Numbered from the stretch's first letter, positions 17,920 to 27,661 are shown. The stretch: 64,000 nt of DNA from a bacterium (GCA_024742475.1 JANSYI010000033.1:1-64000), one strand, 5' to 3'. Numbers and translations are program-made. The notes: a model not told the origin generated them from the sequence alone.

Positions 17920-20407
17920 GTCCGACACTCCCACTGACCTTGCCGACGCCATCCTCCATCAGAACGCATCGAAGGACGGACGCAGGGGCGCCTTCAGAAG
18001 GTCGGTACTTCAACGTCAGAACCACTTCGTCGATCCCGCTCATGGATGTGTACCGTCGCTCCGGAGTAACCCTCAAATGATACGGCGCCTGCCAATTGAG
18101 CTCGTCGCCGGATAGTTTCGCCCTCAGCGGAGTCCCAACCTTCCCATTCTTGTATGAATGCGCCCATTCAACCTCGAGTTCTGCTGTCGGGTCTTGGATG
18201 TTCCAAGCCACGTTAACGGTAACGCTAGGCCACGACTCAAGGTCCCACCACGCGCGCATTCGAACGAGCAGTCTCAGTAGGAGCACGGACTGATGGGGCA
18301 AATCTTCTTTCCATGCGCCAACCGTCCCGTCATCCCATGAGAATCGAGTTTCTGGCTCGGAATACCTGTCGACGCCCCAGTCGCAGCGAGTCAAGAAGTC
18401 CTCGAGCGGATCGTCCTTCGTAGCTTCCGCGACGATGTAGGCTGCGGCAGCGACCGCCGCAGCCCCGACCACGATCCAAGGCGCAGCGAGGGAAACAGGG
18501 TTGAAGATCCAGTACAGCTCCGTGACCAGCCCAGCGAGTTCTGCAGCGGTCGCGACTGAGAGCGCGTACCCGCGGTCGTTGTCGCCACGACGGAACGCCG
18601 ACGCAGCGCCCTTCGCATTCATCACGACGTAGTACGTAGCGACAACCCCTCCAATCCCGGCGAGCACTCGTCTCGTTCCAAGCGCTCGAGCCTCCGTGAT
18701 TCCGAACTCAGCCTTCGCCCACTCCCAGTTCAGGACCTGCTCAACGAGGTTTCTCGCCGCGCCTATCCCCGCCGCTCCGGTGGACCAAATCGCCTTCGAA
18801 CGCGCATCGCTGCCCTCGGCCTCGCCGATCTTCGACATCGCGATGATGACGTTGACGCCATCGAGCACCATCGCCCCGTAGGTCCGAATCCCAAGGAATC
18901 GCTTCGCGCCCTTCGTCTTGGTGAGTTCGTCGGCTTGGGTCCACTCGTACATCATCCGATGCACATCAATGCCGGGTCGCGGAACCCGAACCTTGACCTT
19001 CGCGGACAGCTTCGTCCGCTGCAAGACGACCTCGATCTCGTCGAGCATGTCCTGCACAAACGCCAAGTCAACGACGTGCTGGCTCGCGTGGTTTGGCAAG
19101 GAGAGCCGCACGGCCGGTTCGAGAAGCTCGGCGACTTCCAGCCGGGTCGAGACCTTTCGCAGAGCCGCACGATGCTCGAGTGTCGTTTTGACGATGCTCG
19201 CCAACGCCTTCGACCCCCAGCGGAAGGCTTTGAAGGCGGAGACGTGCACATTGCCCGTCGGGAGCACGCAGGCGTTGAGCAGGTGGTCGCGGTCCTTCTC
19301 GGCCTCCGAGACCCATTCCATGTAGAGCGCCCGCCCGAACCGCGACTCCTCCAGCCGCCGCGCGGCGACCCCGAGGGCTTCGACCGCCTCACACACGGGC
19401 TCGCTCCGGTCCTCGCCCTCGATCAGCTCGGGATGGAGGCTCCCGGTGACGAGCAGCTGGAAGAGAGGGTCGTCGAGGACCTTGCACAGCGCAGCCGCCC
19501 GGGCCTCATACTTCTTGACCCGGCGGCGTCGGCGGCGGTCGACCTTGTTGAGTTCCTCGTTGATCGCAGTCCCACGGACGCACCCACCGTAGCGTGCCCT
19601 CATCTCATCAGGCTTCATCACCGCGTCCGAGATCGCCTGCGCGAGGGCCGTCCGGGCTACGACCTTCCTTCCGCTCTCCGAGGTCGGCTCGAACTCCCGC
19701 AGGTAGTCTTCGCGCGCGTCGACGTAGAGATCGCTGCGGTTCATGACGACCGTGAAGGGATCGGTGCCGACCCACACCTGCATCGATTCGTCGCGGGGCG
19801 CGGCATCATCCTCGTCGGGATCAGCCGTCGGCGAGTAGTACAGCGGCGTCTCCACCAGGGAGTAGCCGTCGCTGGAGATCAGGGTGGAGAGCTCGTTCTC
19901 TCCCTTCGCCCACTCCCATAGCGGTGCGATGCGGTTGCGGATGGACTTCTGCAGACGCCGGCTGCTTCCGATCTTCTTGGTGACCGCGCTGGGGAGCCGA
20001 AATCTCGAGAGCAGCAAGCGGACCTCGACCGCGTTCCCGCCTGAGTCCGTCATGGGAAGCGCGATCGTCGGGCCTGAGTTTCCAGCCGCGTGAAGTGGCG
20101 GGGTTCGCTCACCGATTGGGGACACTGGAGAGGCGTCGGTGTGAATGTTCTCGAAGAAGCAGGTGCCATCCGCATCGACGTAGATCTCGATGCCGACGAA
20201 GGACACCCGGGGATCGAGACGGTCGATGACGGCGTAGACCCACCGGTCACGCAGCGGCGTGACCATCCCGTCCACAACGGGTACCCGCTTCGGGTCGGAC
20301 GACTGCAGCAAGGCCTGTGGATGATGTCCGAGATACCGGGACAACCACTCGAAGGGTTGCAGGGCATCACTGAGGACTACCCCGGCGGCTCGCTTGCTCT
20401 CCGACAC
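17912..20407 (-). CDS. large protein with C-terminal hydrophobic segments, candidate membrane-acting effector
   Basis: The GTG at 20407 is the preferred start, giving 831 residues. An ATG at 20485 would extend it, but it lies within 10 bases of a divergent start. No signal peptide is seen. The N-terminal third is soluble, with RDRWVYAVIDRLDPRVSF and GIEIYVDADGTCFFENI. The middle is highly charged (KVDRRRRRRVKKYEARAAAL). Hydrophobic segments lie at roughly residues 570-665 (VLAGIGGVVATYYVVM, WIVVGAAAVAAAAYIVAEA), and a beta-rich tail follows. The order, soluble head then membrane segments near the end, resembles VasX-type or colicin-like effectors in layout only. No catalytic residues are recognisable. 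It is first in an operon with a candidate immunity gene and an OmpA-like gene. Confidence 0.6.
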   Translation of the reverse strand: MSESKRAAGVVLSDALQPFEWLSRYLGHHPQALLQSSDPKRVPVVDGMVTPLRDRWVYAVIDRLDPRVSFVGIEIYVDADGTCFFENIHTDASPVSPIGERTPPLHAAGNSGPTIALPMTDSGGNAVEVRLLLSRFRLPSAVTKKIGSSRRLQKSIRNRIAPLWEWAKGENELSTLISSDGYSLVETPLYYSPTADPDEDDAAPRDESMQVWVGTDPFTVVMNRSDLYVDAREDYLREFEPTSESGRKVVARTALAQAISDAVMKPDEMRARYGGCVRGTAINEELNKVDRRRRRRVKKYEARAAALCKVLDDPLFQLLVTGSLHPELIEGEDRSEPVCEAVEALGVAARRLEESRFGRALYMEWVSEAEKDRDHLLNACVLPTGNVHVSAFKAFRWGSKALASIVKTTLEHRAALRKVSTRLEVAELLEPAVRLSLPNHASQHVVDLAFVQDMLDEIEVVLQRTKLSAKVKVRVPRPGIDVHRMMYEWTQADELTKTKGAKRFLGIRTYGAMVLDGVNVIIAMSKIGEAEGSDARSKAIWSTGAAGIGAARNLVEQVLNWEWAKAEFGITEARALGTRRVLAGIGGVVATYYVVMNAKGAASAFRRGDNDRGYALSVATAAELAGLVTELYWIFNPVSLAAPWIVVGAAAVAAAAYIVAEATKDDPLEDFLTRCDWGVDRYSEPETRFSWDDGTVGAWKEDLPHQSVLLLRLLVRMRAWWDLESWPSVTVNVAWNIQDPTAELEVEWAHSYKNGKVGTPLRAKLSGDELNWQAPYHLRVTPERRYTSMSGIDEVVLTLKYRPSEGAPASVLRCVLMEDGVGKVSGSVGHV

Positions 20408-20492
20408 GACACGGACGCTACCAACCCCAGACCCTGTCGTCACTCGCCCTGCCACCCCAGGGACAGGTCCGCGATCCGCTACCATCGAGCCC

Positions 20493-21158
20493 ATGCAGGA
20501 TCGCAACGCCGGCGACGTCGGCGATTTTGGCAAGCTCGGCCTCCTCCGCCACCTCGTCCGCGGCCCCGCCCCCCTTCGCCTCGGCGTGCTCTGGTACCGA
20601 GTCCCCGACGAGTCGGGCAACAACGACGGCGGCCACATCTACTATCTGGCCGCGGAGGCCAAGCAGCACGCACATCTGTGGGCCTGCGACCCACCGCTGG
20701 CGCAGGCCCTCGGCGCGCTGATTGCCTCGGGGACGCGAAGCATCGCAGCCCTCGAGCGTGCCGCCGGCCTCCCGGCAGACAACTGTTTCCATGACGTGCC
20801 GTTGGACCTGGCCGGTGTGCCGGTCGTCGACCGCTCGCCCACGTGCGCAGCGCGGTTCGCCTCCGCCGTGCGAGCGGTCGAGGGCGCGGACTTGGTCTTC
20901 CTCGACCCTGACGACGGCCAGGAGGCCAAGAACGCGACGCTGGGGCAGGCCAAGATCGTGCAGGACGCTCGCTACGACGACCTGAAGGCCCTGACGTCCC
21001 GAAAGGGTTCGGCGCGGACGTTCTTCATCATGCCATCTAGGGCACACGAGCAGGCCATCGACGAGCGCATGAACGCACTCCCACAGGCGATCTTCGACCG
21101 CGCCCGCGACCCCTCGGAGCTACTGCCGCCGACCCGGGCCGCAACAGGAGGAGCTTGA
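20493..21158 (+). CDS. conserved protein of unknown function (MQDR..GDFGKLGLLR family)
   Basis: The 221-residue product opens with MQDRNAGDVGDFGKLGLLRH and contains LRLGVLWYRVPDE, NNDGGHIYYL, and ADLVFLDPDDGQE around residue 140. I recall this pattern from widespread uncharacterised bacterial proteins. The FLDPDDG segment has the look of a Rossmann-like or methyltransferase-like strand end, but no cofactor motif is clear. It diverges from the large effector-like gene, with 85 bases between the preferred starts, and is followed 2 bases later by a membrane-protein gene. It may be part of the same mobile block. No function is assigned. Confidence 0.7.
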   Translation: MQDRNAGDVGDFGKLGLLRHLVRGPAPLRLGVLWYRVPDESGNNDGGHIYYLAAEAKQHAHLWACDPPLAQALGALIASGTRSIAALERAAGLPADNCFHDVPLDLAGVPVVDRSPTCAARFASAVRAVEGADLVFLDPDDGQEAKNATLGQAKIVQDARYDDLKALTSRKGSARTFFIMPSRAHEQAIDERMNALPQAIFDRARDPSELLPPTRAATGGA

Positions 21159-21160
21159 AC

Positions 21161-21754
21161 GTGTCCCCACAGGCTGAACGATCTCCGACCGTACCGTTCG
21201 CAAAAGGCCAAGAAGAGGCTGCGAGAGAACTCCTTGCTCGCCCACCGGCCTCGAAGCGACTCCGAGTTCGTGTGTCGAACAGAGCGCGCTCGTTTCTGCT
21301 GACCGTCCTCTTCGGGTGCCCGATCGCTGCCGCGATGGCTCTGGTCCCAGCCGCGCCACAGGACAGGCAAGCGGTTCTCCCTACGGTGGCGGTCGTCTAT
21401 GCGTCCCTTCTGTTGCTCCTCGGACTCTCCCACTTCACCACCGGCTACTTCGTCCTCGACCCCGCGAGGGCTCTCGTCAGCAACGACGGGTTCGAGATTC
21501 CTCTCGAGGAGCTGCGAGTTCCCCGAATCACGAGTGAAACGACACTAGAAACTGCGGGCGAGTTTGGCGAGCTCGTGCAGGAGGTACGGGGGGAGGTCAT
21601 CAAGTGCGGAACCCACGTATTCTTCCGCCAGGCATCGTTCCGCCGCCGCGACCTGGAGAAGATCGCGAGCGCACTCAACGACGCGATCCGCGAATACGAC
21701 GAGAGAGACGCCGTCCGCCGGTGGCTGGAGCAGGCAGGAAGAGACGATGACTGA
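21161..21754 (+). CDS. two-helix membrane protein, second candidate immunity-type protein
   Basis: AGGAGG at 21146-21151 favours the GTG at 21161 (9-base spacing) over the TTG at 21155 (3 bases), giving 197 residues. After a charged N-terminus there are two membrane helices (SFLLTVLFGCPIAAAMALV and VAVVYASLLLLLGLSHF), then a soluble domain GYFVLDPARALVSNDGF and a terminal helix LEKIASALNDAIREYDER. This repeats the layout of the product at 17386-17919: two helices, a VLDP/VIDP strand, and a terminal helix with K(I/L)A..LN. The two may be distant paralogues. It sits 2 bases after the upstream gene and 66 before the helicase gene. Confidence 0.6.
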   Translation: MSPQAERSPTVPFAKGQEEAARELLARPPASKRLRVRVSNRARSFLLTVLFGCPIAAAMALVPAAPQDRQAVLPTVAVVYASLLLLLGLSHFTTGYFVLDPARALVSNDGFEIPLEELRVPRITSETTLETAGEFGELVQEVRGEVIKCGTHVFFRQASFRRRDLEKIASALNDAIREYDERDAVRRWLEQAGRDDD

Positions 21755-21820
21755 CGACACGGGCGGCCACATCGATACGCTCGCGTACACGCCCGCCTGA
21801 TACTCTCCCCTCCCCCGCCG

Positions 21821-24800
21821 ATGCCCGCCCTCGCCACACACATCAAGACCGCCCTGTCGGCCATGGTCATCGGCACGACGGTCACAACGCTGATCAAGGC
21901 GATCCGCCGAATCTACGGCCCAAAGGCGCTCCCCACCACGAACAAACCCAACGCGCGGGTTCGCGAGGCGTGCGATCAGCTCGTCGCCGAGGGCCAGCTC
22001 GTTCGGCAGGAGCGTGGTCACACCTACTACCGCATCAGCCCCGAGCCCGCGCTGGCCCACCTCGCAGGCATCGAGCGTTCGCTGCTCACGGGCCTGCGCC
22101 GTGCTCTCGAGGACGACCGCGCCCAGCTCCTGGGCAACGCGCCGTCGTGGTGGCTCGACGCCAGGGTCGCGCTCGTTCTGGGCGACGAGCGCCTCCTGCA
22201 GTCCGCAGACAGGCGGGGCCGCGCGGTCTCCCGCTACTTCGACGACCACGCTTCGGCGTGGCTGAACATCGCGGGGCACGTGCCGCCGCCGGGGCTGCTC
22301 GAGATGTTTGCCGACGAGCTGGCAGTCGAGTACTGCACGCAGTGCTTCGAGCTCGCGCGGCACCTGTGGGTTCCGATCGCGCCAGAGGTGCTGCAGCGGC
22401 TCCATGAGACCAAGCCGAAGCTGCGTCGGGACGTGGCCGGGTATCTCGCCCTGCGCGGGGAGTACGAGGCGGCGCGCGAGATGGCGGGGTCGAGCAAGGA
22501 GACGCAGGCCGGGGTCGAGGTCATCGAGGCGTTCTTCGAGCGCACGTACGAGGAGGCGGCCGAGGTGGGCTTGGCTGCGTGCGCGTCGCTCAAGCGTAAG
22601 AACAAGCTGCTCACGGGCGAAGCGGGGCTGGTGCACACGCTGGCCTGCATCGCGGCGAGCGCGAGCGAGCCTCGCGGCATGCCGCACGCGCATGCGGCCG
22701 TGATGGCGGGCGCGTCGGGTCGGGGCTTCTATGACGACTGCTACGACGACTTGCTCGCGGTGGTCGCCCCCGACGACATGCGGGTGCTCTACGGTCGGCC
22801 GGGCGAACCGAGCGGCGGCATGCAGTACTACGTACGCGCACTGTGCACGGTGTGGACACACGACCCTGCGAAGGACCCGCAGCCGAGCTTGCCCGCGCAA
22901 TGGAGCCGCTGGAGAGCCCGGGCGTCTTCGACACCGACGCTGGGCCGGCTCTTCGGTGACCTCGAGTCGACCTATTCGGACCTGCAGAGCCCCAAGGGCC
23001 TCGCGGGCGCGTTCGTGCGGCGTGCGGCGTGGGAGGTCATGCTCGACGTGCTCGAGGTCGGCTTGCTGGCGGCCGAGCAAGGCGGCGCGGCGAACGATGA
23101 GGGCGCGATCGTCTGGGTCTTCGCGGGACGCGATGAGGATCTTCGCGTGGAGTGCAAGGTCCGCAGCCCTCGCTCCCGCAAGGGCCGCACGATCTCGCTG
23201 ATGACGCTGCTTCGGAAGGCCGACAACGGCGAGCTCGCCGTCAGTGCGCAGGACCAAGCGGTGCTCGACGCGTGCGCGATCGAGCGCGACGACTGGACCG
23301 GCAAGCGGATCGCGCTGTTCACCGTTCGCGCCTTGCGTGCCCTCGAAGGACACCCTGGCCTCGAAGATGCGAAGGGCAACCGGCTGCAGCTGCGGTGCAA
23401 CCGGCCGAAGCTGGTGCTGACGACGCACGAGGCCGGCGCCACGCTGAGCATCGACCCCCCGAAGCTTGCGGGCTCGTCCGTCGCGCTCCTTCGTGATGGG
23501 GACGAGGTCGGGCTCTACGAGCGACCGCAGTCGTGGGCAAAGCTGCTCGCCGAGGTCCCCTCGGGCAGGGTGGAAGTCCCGGCGGCGGGTGTGGCCCGGC
23601 TCGAAGGCCTCGCGGCATCGCTTGCCGAGCGCGAGGCCTTCGACGTCGACGGGCTCTCCTTCGGCGACCGAGAAGTGGACGCCGACCCTCGCCTGCTCGC
23701 CCGCCTCGACTGGAACGGCTTGGTCCTGAAGGTGGAGCTTCGCGCGGCGCCGTTTGGCGTCGATGGGCCCCACTATCCGGTCGGCGAAGGGTCGGCCGAT
23801 GCGGTGCGAAAGACCTCCGAGGGGCTGGTGGGGGCCCGACGCGACCTTGCGGACGAGAGCCGGCGCGCCCGCGAGCTGTTTGCGGCGCTACCGGGCGAGT
23901 GGGACGAGCAGACCGATCGCGTCATCGGCGACCTGCCCGAGGCGCTCGCCCTGGTCGAGGCGCTCGAGGACCTCGGCGAGGCGGTGATGCTTGCGTGGCC
24001 CGCCAAGAACCTGCGGGTGCGTCGAGGCTCGGGGGGCGCGGACGCGCTGAAGATCAAGGTCGCCAAGGCCGAGCAGTGGTTCTCCGCGAGCCTCAGCTTC
24101 GCGGTCGACGAGCATCTGCACCTCGACTACGCCACGCTGATGGGCGGCCGGGAGAACGGCGGCCGCTTCATCGCGCTGGGCGACGACGAGTACCTGGCGA
24201 TCACGCAGGACATGGCGCGCCGCCTCGACGCGCTGCGAGCGTTCGCGTCCGAGCGAGACAACGTCATCCAGCTGCACCCCGCAATCGCCGAGTCGCTGGC
24301 GCTCACCGAGGCGACCGGTGGCGTCACCTTCGACAAGGCGGCCAAAGCCCAGCTCGCCGCGTTCGCCAAGGCGCGCTCGCTCGACCCACGGCTGCCGCGG
24401 AGCTTTCGTGGCACGCTGCGCGACTATCAACGCGAGGGCTTTCGCTGGCTGGCTCGGCTCTGTGCGGCAGGGCTCGGGGGCTGCTTGGCCGACGACATGG
24501 GCCTGGGCAAGACGGTCCAGTCGCTTGCCCTGCTGTGCCTGCGCAAGAAGGAGGGCCCGGCGCTGGTGGTGTGCCCCACGTCGGTCGCAGCCAACTGGCG
24601 AGACGAGTGCGCTCGCTTTGCGCCCTCGCTGCGCGTCGTCACCTTGGAGGCGGACGGACGCGCCGAGGCGATCGCATCGCTGTCGAGCGGCGATGTGCTC
24701 ATCACGAGCTACGGCCTGATGGTGCGCGAGCAGGAGTCGCTGTGCGCAGTGAAGTTCGGCACGGCCATCTTCGACGAGGCGCACGCCCTCAAGACCGCGA

Positions 24801-25780
24801 CCTCCAAGCGCGCCAAGGCGGCCTTCGCCCTCGATGCCAAGGCACGGGTCACGCTCACCGGTACCCCGATCGAAAACCACCTCGGCGAGCTCTGGTCGGT
24901 CATGCACGCGACCGTCCCGGGCCTGCTCGGCTCGAAGCGGCGCTTCGACGAACGCCTGGGACGACCCGTCCTTCGCCACGAAGCCGGCGCGCTCGACCGC
25001 CTGCGCGCCATCCTCGACCCGTTCGTGCTTCGCCGTCGCCGGTCCGAGGTCCTGCGCGAGCTACCCGAGCTCACCGAGATCACCGTCCGCGTCCCTCCGA
25101 CCGACGCCCAGGCGGCCTTCTACGAAGTCATCCGCGCGCGCGCCATGAAGCGCCTGGAGGCGTCTCGAAAGAACCCGAAGAAGGGGCGCATCGAGGTGCT
25201 CGCGGAGATCATGCGCCTACGCCAAGCCGCCATCGACCCGCGCCTGCTCGGCGAAGACCTCGCGCCCGCGGGATCGAAGCTCGACGAGGCGTGCGAGCGC
25301 ATCGCAGCCCTCGCGGCCGACGGCCACCGCTGCCTGGTGTTCACGCAGTTCCTCGGCTGCATCGCCCACCTCGACGAGCGCCTCGGTGACCTCGGCCTCG
25401 ACGTGCTCACCCTCGACGGCTCCACCCCCGCCGCCCTCCGCAAGGCGAGGATCGACGCATTTCAAGCCGGCGAAGCCGACGCGTTCATCATGAGCCTCAA
25501 AGCCGGCGGCGTGGGCATCAACCTCACCGCCGCGCAATACGTGATCCACATGGACCCCTGGTGGAACCCCGCCGTCGAAGAGCAGGCCACCGCCCGAAGC
25601 CACCGCATGGGCCAACGCGACCCTGTCACGGTGTACCGATTGATCACCGAGGGCAGCATCGAAGAGCAGATCCTCGAGCTCCACGAGCAGAAGCGAAGCC
25701 TCGCCGAGGATCTGCTCGGCGGCATGGAGGCCGCGGTCGGGCTGGACCTGGAGGCGCTGCGGAAGTTGGTGACGGGCTGA
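21821..25780 (+). CDS. SNF2-family DEAD/DEAH-type ATPase (1319 residues)
   Basis: This is a very large SNF2-type protein. The motor occupies residues about 860-1310: FRGTLRDYQREGFRWL (Q-motif equivalent), DDMGLGKTVQSLALL (motif I), FDEAHALKT (motif II), LTGTPIENHLGELWSV (motif III), INLTAAQYVIHMDPWWNP (motif V) and ATARSHRMGQ (motif VI). The N-terminus has a winged-helix-like segment (VREACDQLVAEGQLVRQERGHTYYRI), and residues 100-850 are an uncharacterised helical region. Long SNF2 proteins of this type occur both in defence islands and as core myxobacterial genes. A motor of this family tracks on DNA to remodel bound proteins. It ends about 130 bases before a lipoprotein gene on the same strand. 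Confidence 0.85.
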   Translation: MPALATHIKTALSAMVIGTTVTTLIKAIRRIYGPKALPTTNKPNARVREACDQLVAEGQLVRQERGHTYYRISPEPALAHLAGIERSLLTGLRRALEDDRAQLLGNAPSWWLDARVALVLGDERLLQSADRRGRAVSRYFDDHASAWLNIAGHVPPPGLLEMFADELAVEYCTQCFELARHLWVPIAPEVLQRLHETKPKLRRDVAGYLALRGEYEAAREMAGSSKETQAGVEVIEAFFERTYEEAAEVGLAACASLKRKNKLLTGEAGLVHTLACIAASASEPRGMPHAHAAVMAGASGRGFYDDCYDDLLAVVAPDDMRVLYGRPGEPSGGMQYYVRALCTVWTHDPAKDPQPSLPAQWSRWRARASSTPTLGRLFGDLESTYSDLQSPKGLAGAFVRRAAWEVMLDVLEVGLLAAEQGGAANDEGAIVWVFAGRDEDLRVECKVRSPRSRKGRTISLMTLLRKADNGELAVSAQDQAVLDACAIERDDWTGKRIALFTVRALRALEGHPGLEDAKGNRLQLRCNRPKLVLTTHEAGATLSIDPPKLAGSSVALLRDGDEVGLYERPQSWAKLLAEVPSGRVEVPAAGVARLEGLAASLAEREAFDVDGLSFGDREVDADPRLLARLDWNGLVLKVELRAAPFGVDGPHYPVGEGSADAVRKTSEGLVGARRDLADESRRARELFAALPGEWDEQTDRVIGDLPEALALVEALEDLGEAVMLAWPAKNLRVRRGSGGADALKIKVAKAEQWFSASLSFAVDEHLHLDYATLMGGRENGGRFIALGDDEYLAITQDMARRLDALRAFASERDNVIQLHPAIAESLALTEATGGVTFDKAAKAQLAAFAKARSLDPRLPRSFRGTLRDYQREGFRWLARLCAAGLGGCLADDMGLGKTVQSLALLCLRKKEGPALVVCPTSVAANWRDECARFAPSLRVVTLEADGRAEAIASLSSGDVLITSYGLMVREQESLCAVKFGTAIFDEAHALKTATSKRAKAAFALDAKARVTLTGTPIENHLGELWSVMHATVPGLLGSKRRFDERLGRPVLRHEAGALDRLRAILDPFVLRRRRSEVLRELPELTEITVRVPPTDAQAAFYEVIRARAMKRLEASRKNPKKGRIEVLAEIMRLRQAAIDPRLLGEDLAPAGSKLDEACERIAALAADGHRCLVFTQFLGCIAHLDERLGDLGLDVLTLDGSTPAALRKARIDAFQAGEADAFIMSLKAGGVGINLTAAQYVIHMDPWWNPAVEEQATARSHRMGQRDPVTVYRLITEGSIEEQILELHEQKRSLAEDLLGGMEAAVGLDLEALRKLVTG

Positions 25781-25855
25781 GGGGGGCGGGGGCCGAGCGA
25801 GGACGAAGGTCCCCGGGAGCGAAAGCCACCGCACCCGGCCGCCGGGCCGCACCGG

Positions 25856-25884
25856 CGTTGAAAACCGTAGAAAACGGTGCAACG
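25856..25884 (+). terminator. nested hairpin downstream of the SNF2 gene
   Basis: An outer 5-bp stem (CGTTG/CAACG) encloses an inner 5-bp stem (ACCGT/ACGGT) with an A-rich loop. A small CCCGG/CCGGG stem lies just upstream. No T-run follows. It is a possible transcript end between 25780 and the lipoprotein gene at 25914, or a regulatory hairpin. Confidence 0.3.
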
Positions 25885-25913
25885 CTCGTCGAGCTTGGTC
25901 GACAGGAAGCGCG

Positions 25914-27581
25914 ATGCAGTCTCTTCGGTTCTCTCCGGCTCTCCTACTCCTGATTCCTGCTTGTTTCGCCCCGGAAGCCTCTGTCGAGAGTTCCATGGCC
26001 ACGACCCCGGGCGAGTCGTCCACGGGCGGCGATTCCGAAGGCTCGGGCGACGGGACGGCAGGAGCGGAAGGCACGTCGGGCGGTGAGTCTTCGGCGGCGA
26101 GTGCGGCCGACTCGAGCGGCGCCGCCGAAACCGACACCGAGGGACCATCGGTCGGCCCCACCATCGAATCCTTCACGGTCGACGGAGACACACGTCCAGA
26201 TCTATCCGTCTCTGGAGGATTCGAACTTCGGGTCGTGGCATCGGACGACGACGAGGTCGCGGGCGCCACATTTTACCGCGACGGAGAGCTCCTCGGGGAG
26301 GGCACGGCATTGGGAGGGGGAGCATTCTCCCTCGAGTGGATTCTCGCCGGTGCGGTAGAGAACGGGGGAACCGTTCTCGAGGTCGTCGTCTCCGATTCCG
26401 ACGGCAACGAAGCGAGCGAGGAGATCATCACCCAGGTCGACCTACCCAACGGTGGCGTCGTCGAAGGTTGGGAGTTCGACGGCGGCGACAACTCCTCCGT
26501 TTGGGGGATCAGCCCCAACGAAGACGGAGACGAGGTGCTGTGGGTTGGAAACTTCTGGAACGGTTCCGAGAGCCTCGCCCGGATCGACCGCATCGAGGGT
26601 CCGGCCTGGGAGGACGTCACGGCCACGGATTCCGAGTTCGCAATCGACTCCACGACCCTCGACAACGGCGAGGTCCTCGCTGCGATCAGCTTCGGCACGG
26701 CACTACCTCGCTCCACTGCCGTACGTCGGTACTCCCCCTCTGGTTCCGAGCTCGCAACGGAGGTCATCGGTGGGGGTCCCGATCCTGACGCTGACAACTA
26801 CCCACTCGGCCTCGAGCGCGATCGCGATGAGAACATCTACGTCCTCGGCTCCTACGCCGGGGATGCGATCAGCTCGTTCCTGACGAAGCTGGAGCCCGAC
26901 CTCGATCTCGTCTGGACACGAGACATCACGGGCAGTGCCGAGACCGATGGAGAACCGTTCGTCTACGACTTCGACGTCGACGACGACGGCAACGTTGCGG
27001 TGGTAGGATCACGGGTTGCGGGAGCCAGAAAGCTGTGGCTCGCGACCTACAGCCCAGATGGCGCACTGGTCGAGCAGCTGACGCTGACCGACGAGTTCCC
27101 CCGAAGCGAGGGGCACGACGTGACCTGGACCTCCGACGGAGACCTCGTCGTGACGGGGGCAACCGCGGCGACGACCGAGGGCCCCGAAGACTGGCGCTGG
27201 ATCGTCAGGAAATACGATGCTGGTCTCAACCCGCTATGGACCGAGGAGGGCCCGAACAACACCGGATTCGGTCAGGCAATCGCCGCCGACCCGTTCGGGA
27301 ACGTGGTCTCTGTCGTCCTCGACACCTGCGACTGGGTCGCACCGGCCTTCGCGTACGATGGATGCCGCCTCGTGATCCGTAAGCGAGACGCGGACGGCAA
27401 CCTCGTCTGGCAGTACCAAGGTGCGAACGCAGCCGGAGACTTCGCCGGACCGGCGCTGTTCTTCGCCGGTTTCAAAGCGGACGTCGAGACGGACCGATTC
27501 GGCTTTTCGTACGTGACATCGATCTACCGGCCGTCCAATGGCGACAACGGCGTGTGGTGGGCCACCAAGCACAACCCGTAG
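25914..27581 (+). CDS. surface lipoprotein with Ig-like and beta-propeller-like regions
   Basis: The 555-residue product has a lipoprotein signal: QSLRFSPALLLLIPAC, with the lipidated Cys near residue 17. A 60-residue Ser/Gly/Glu/Thr linker typical of Nannocystaceae lipoproteins follows. Next comes an Ig-like domain (FTVDGDTRPDLSVSGGFEL to VVSDSDGNEASEEI), and then repeating strands with DxDxDG-like turns (DVDDDGNVAVVGS, DADGNLVWQYQG) that read as a beta-propeller of the quinoprotein/WD type. It probably sits on the outer membrane surface. Substrate or partner is unknown. It stands alone between the SNF2 gene and the OmpA/PG-binding gene. Confidence 0.75.
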   Translation: MQSLRFSPALLLLIPACFAPEASVESSMATTPGESSTGGDSEGSGDGTAGAEGTSGGESSAASAADSSGAAETDTEGPSVGPTIESFTVDGDTRPDLSVSGGFELRVVASDDDEVAGATFYRDGELLGEGTALGGGAFSLEWILAGAVENGGTVLEVVVSDSDGNEASEEIITQVDLPNGGVVEGWEFDGGDNSSVWGISPNEDGDEVLWVGNFWNGSESLARIDRIEGPAWEDVTATDSEFAIDSTTLDNGEVLAAISFGTALPRSTAVRRYSPSGSELATEVIGGGPDPDADNYPLGLERDRDENIYVLGSYAGDAISSFLTKLEPDLDLVWTRDITGSAETDGEPFVYDFDVDDDGNVAVVGSRVAGARKLWLATYSPDGALVEQLTLTDEFPRSEGHDVTWTSDGDLVVTGATAATTEGPEDWRWIVRKYDAGLNPLWTEEGPNNTGFGQAIAADPFGNVVSVVLDTCDWVAPAFAYDGCRLVIRKRDADGNLVWQYQGANAAGDFAGPALFFAGFKADVETDRFGFSYVTSIYRPSNGDNGVWWATKHNP

Positions 27582-27661
27582 GATTGGCCCGCCCCCCCTG
27601 AGCCTGCCCCTCACGCCGCTGCGCACTTGCAACCCGTCCGCGCGCGTGGCCCAATCCACTC

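Noticed and set aside
21545..23773. 742-codon open frame on the - strand opposite the SNF2 gene
   Set aside because: Shadow frame created by high GC; it lacks motifs, is Arg/His/Gln-rich, and the opposite strand encodes recognisable SNF2 sequence.
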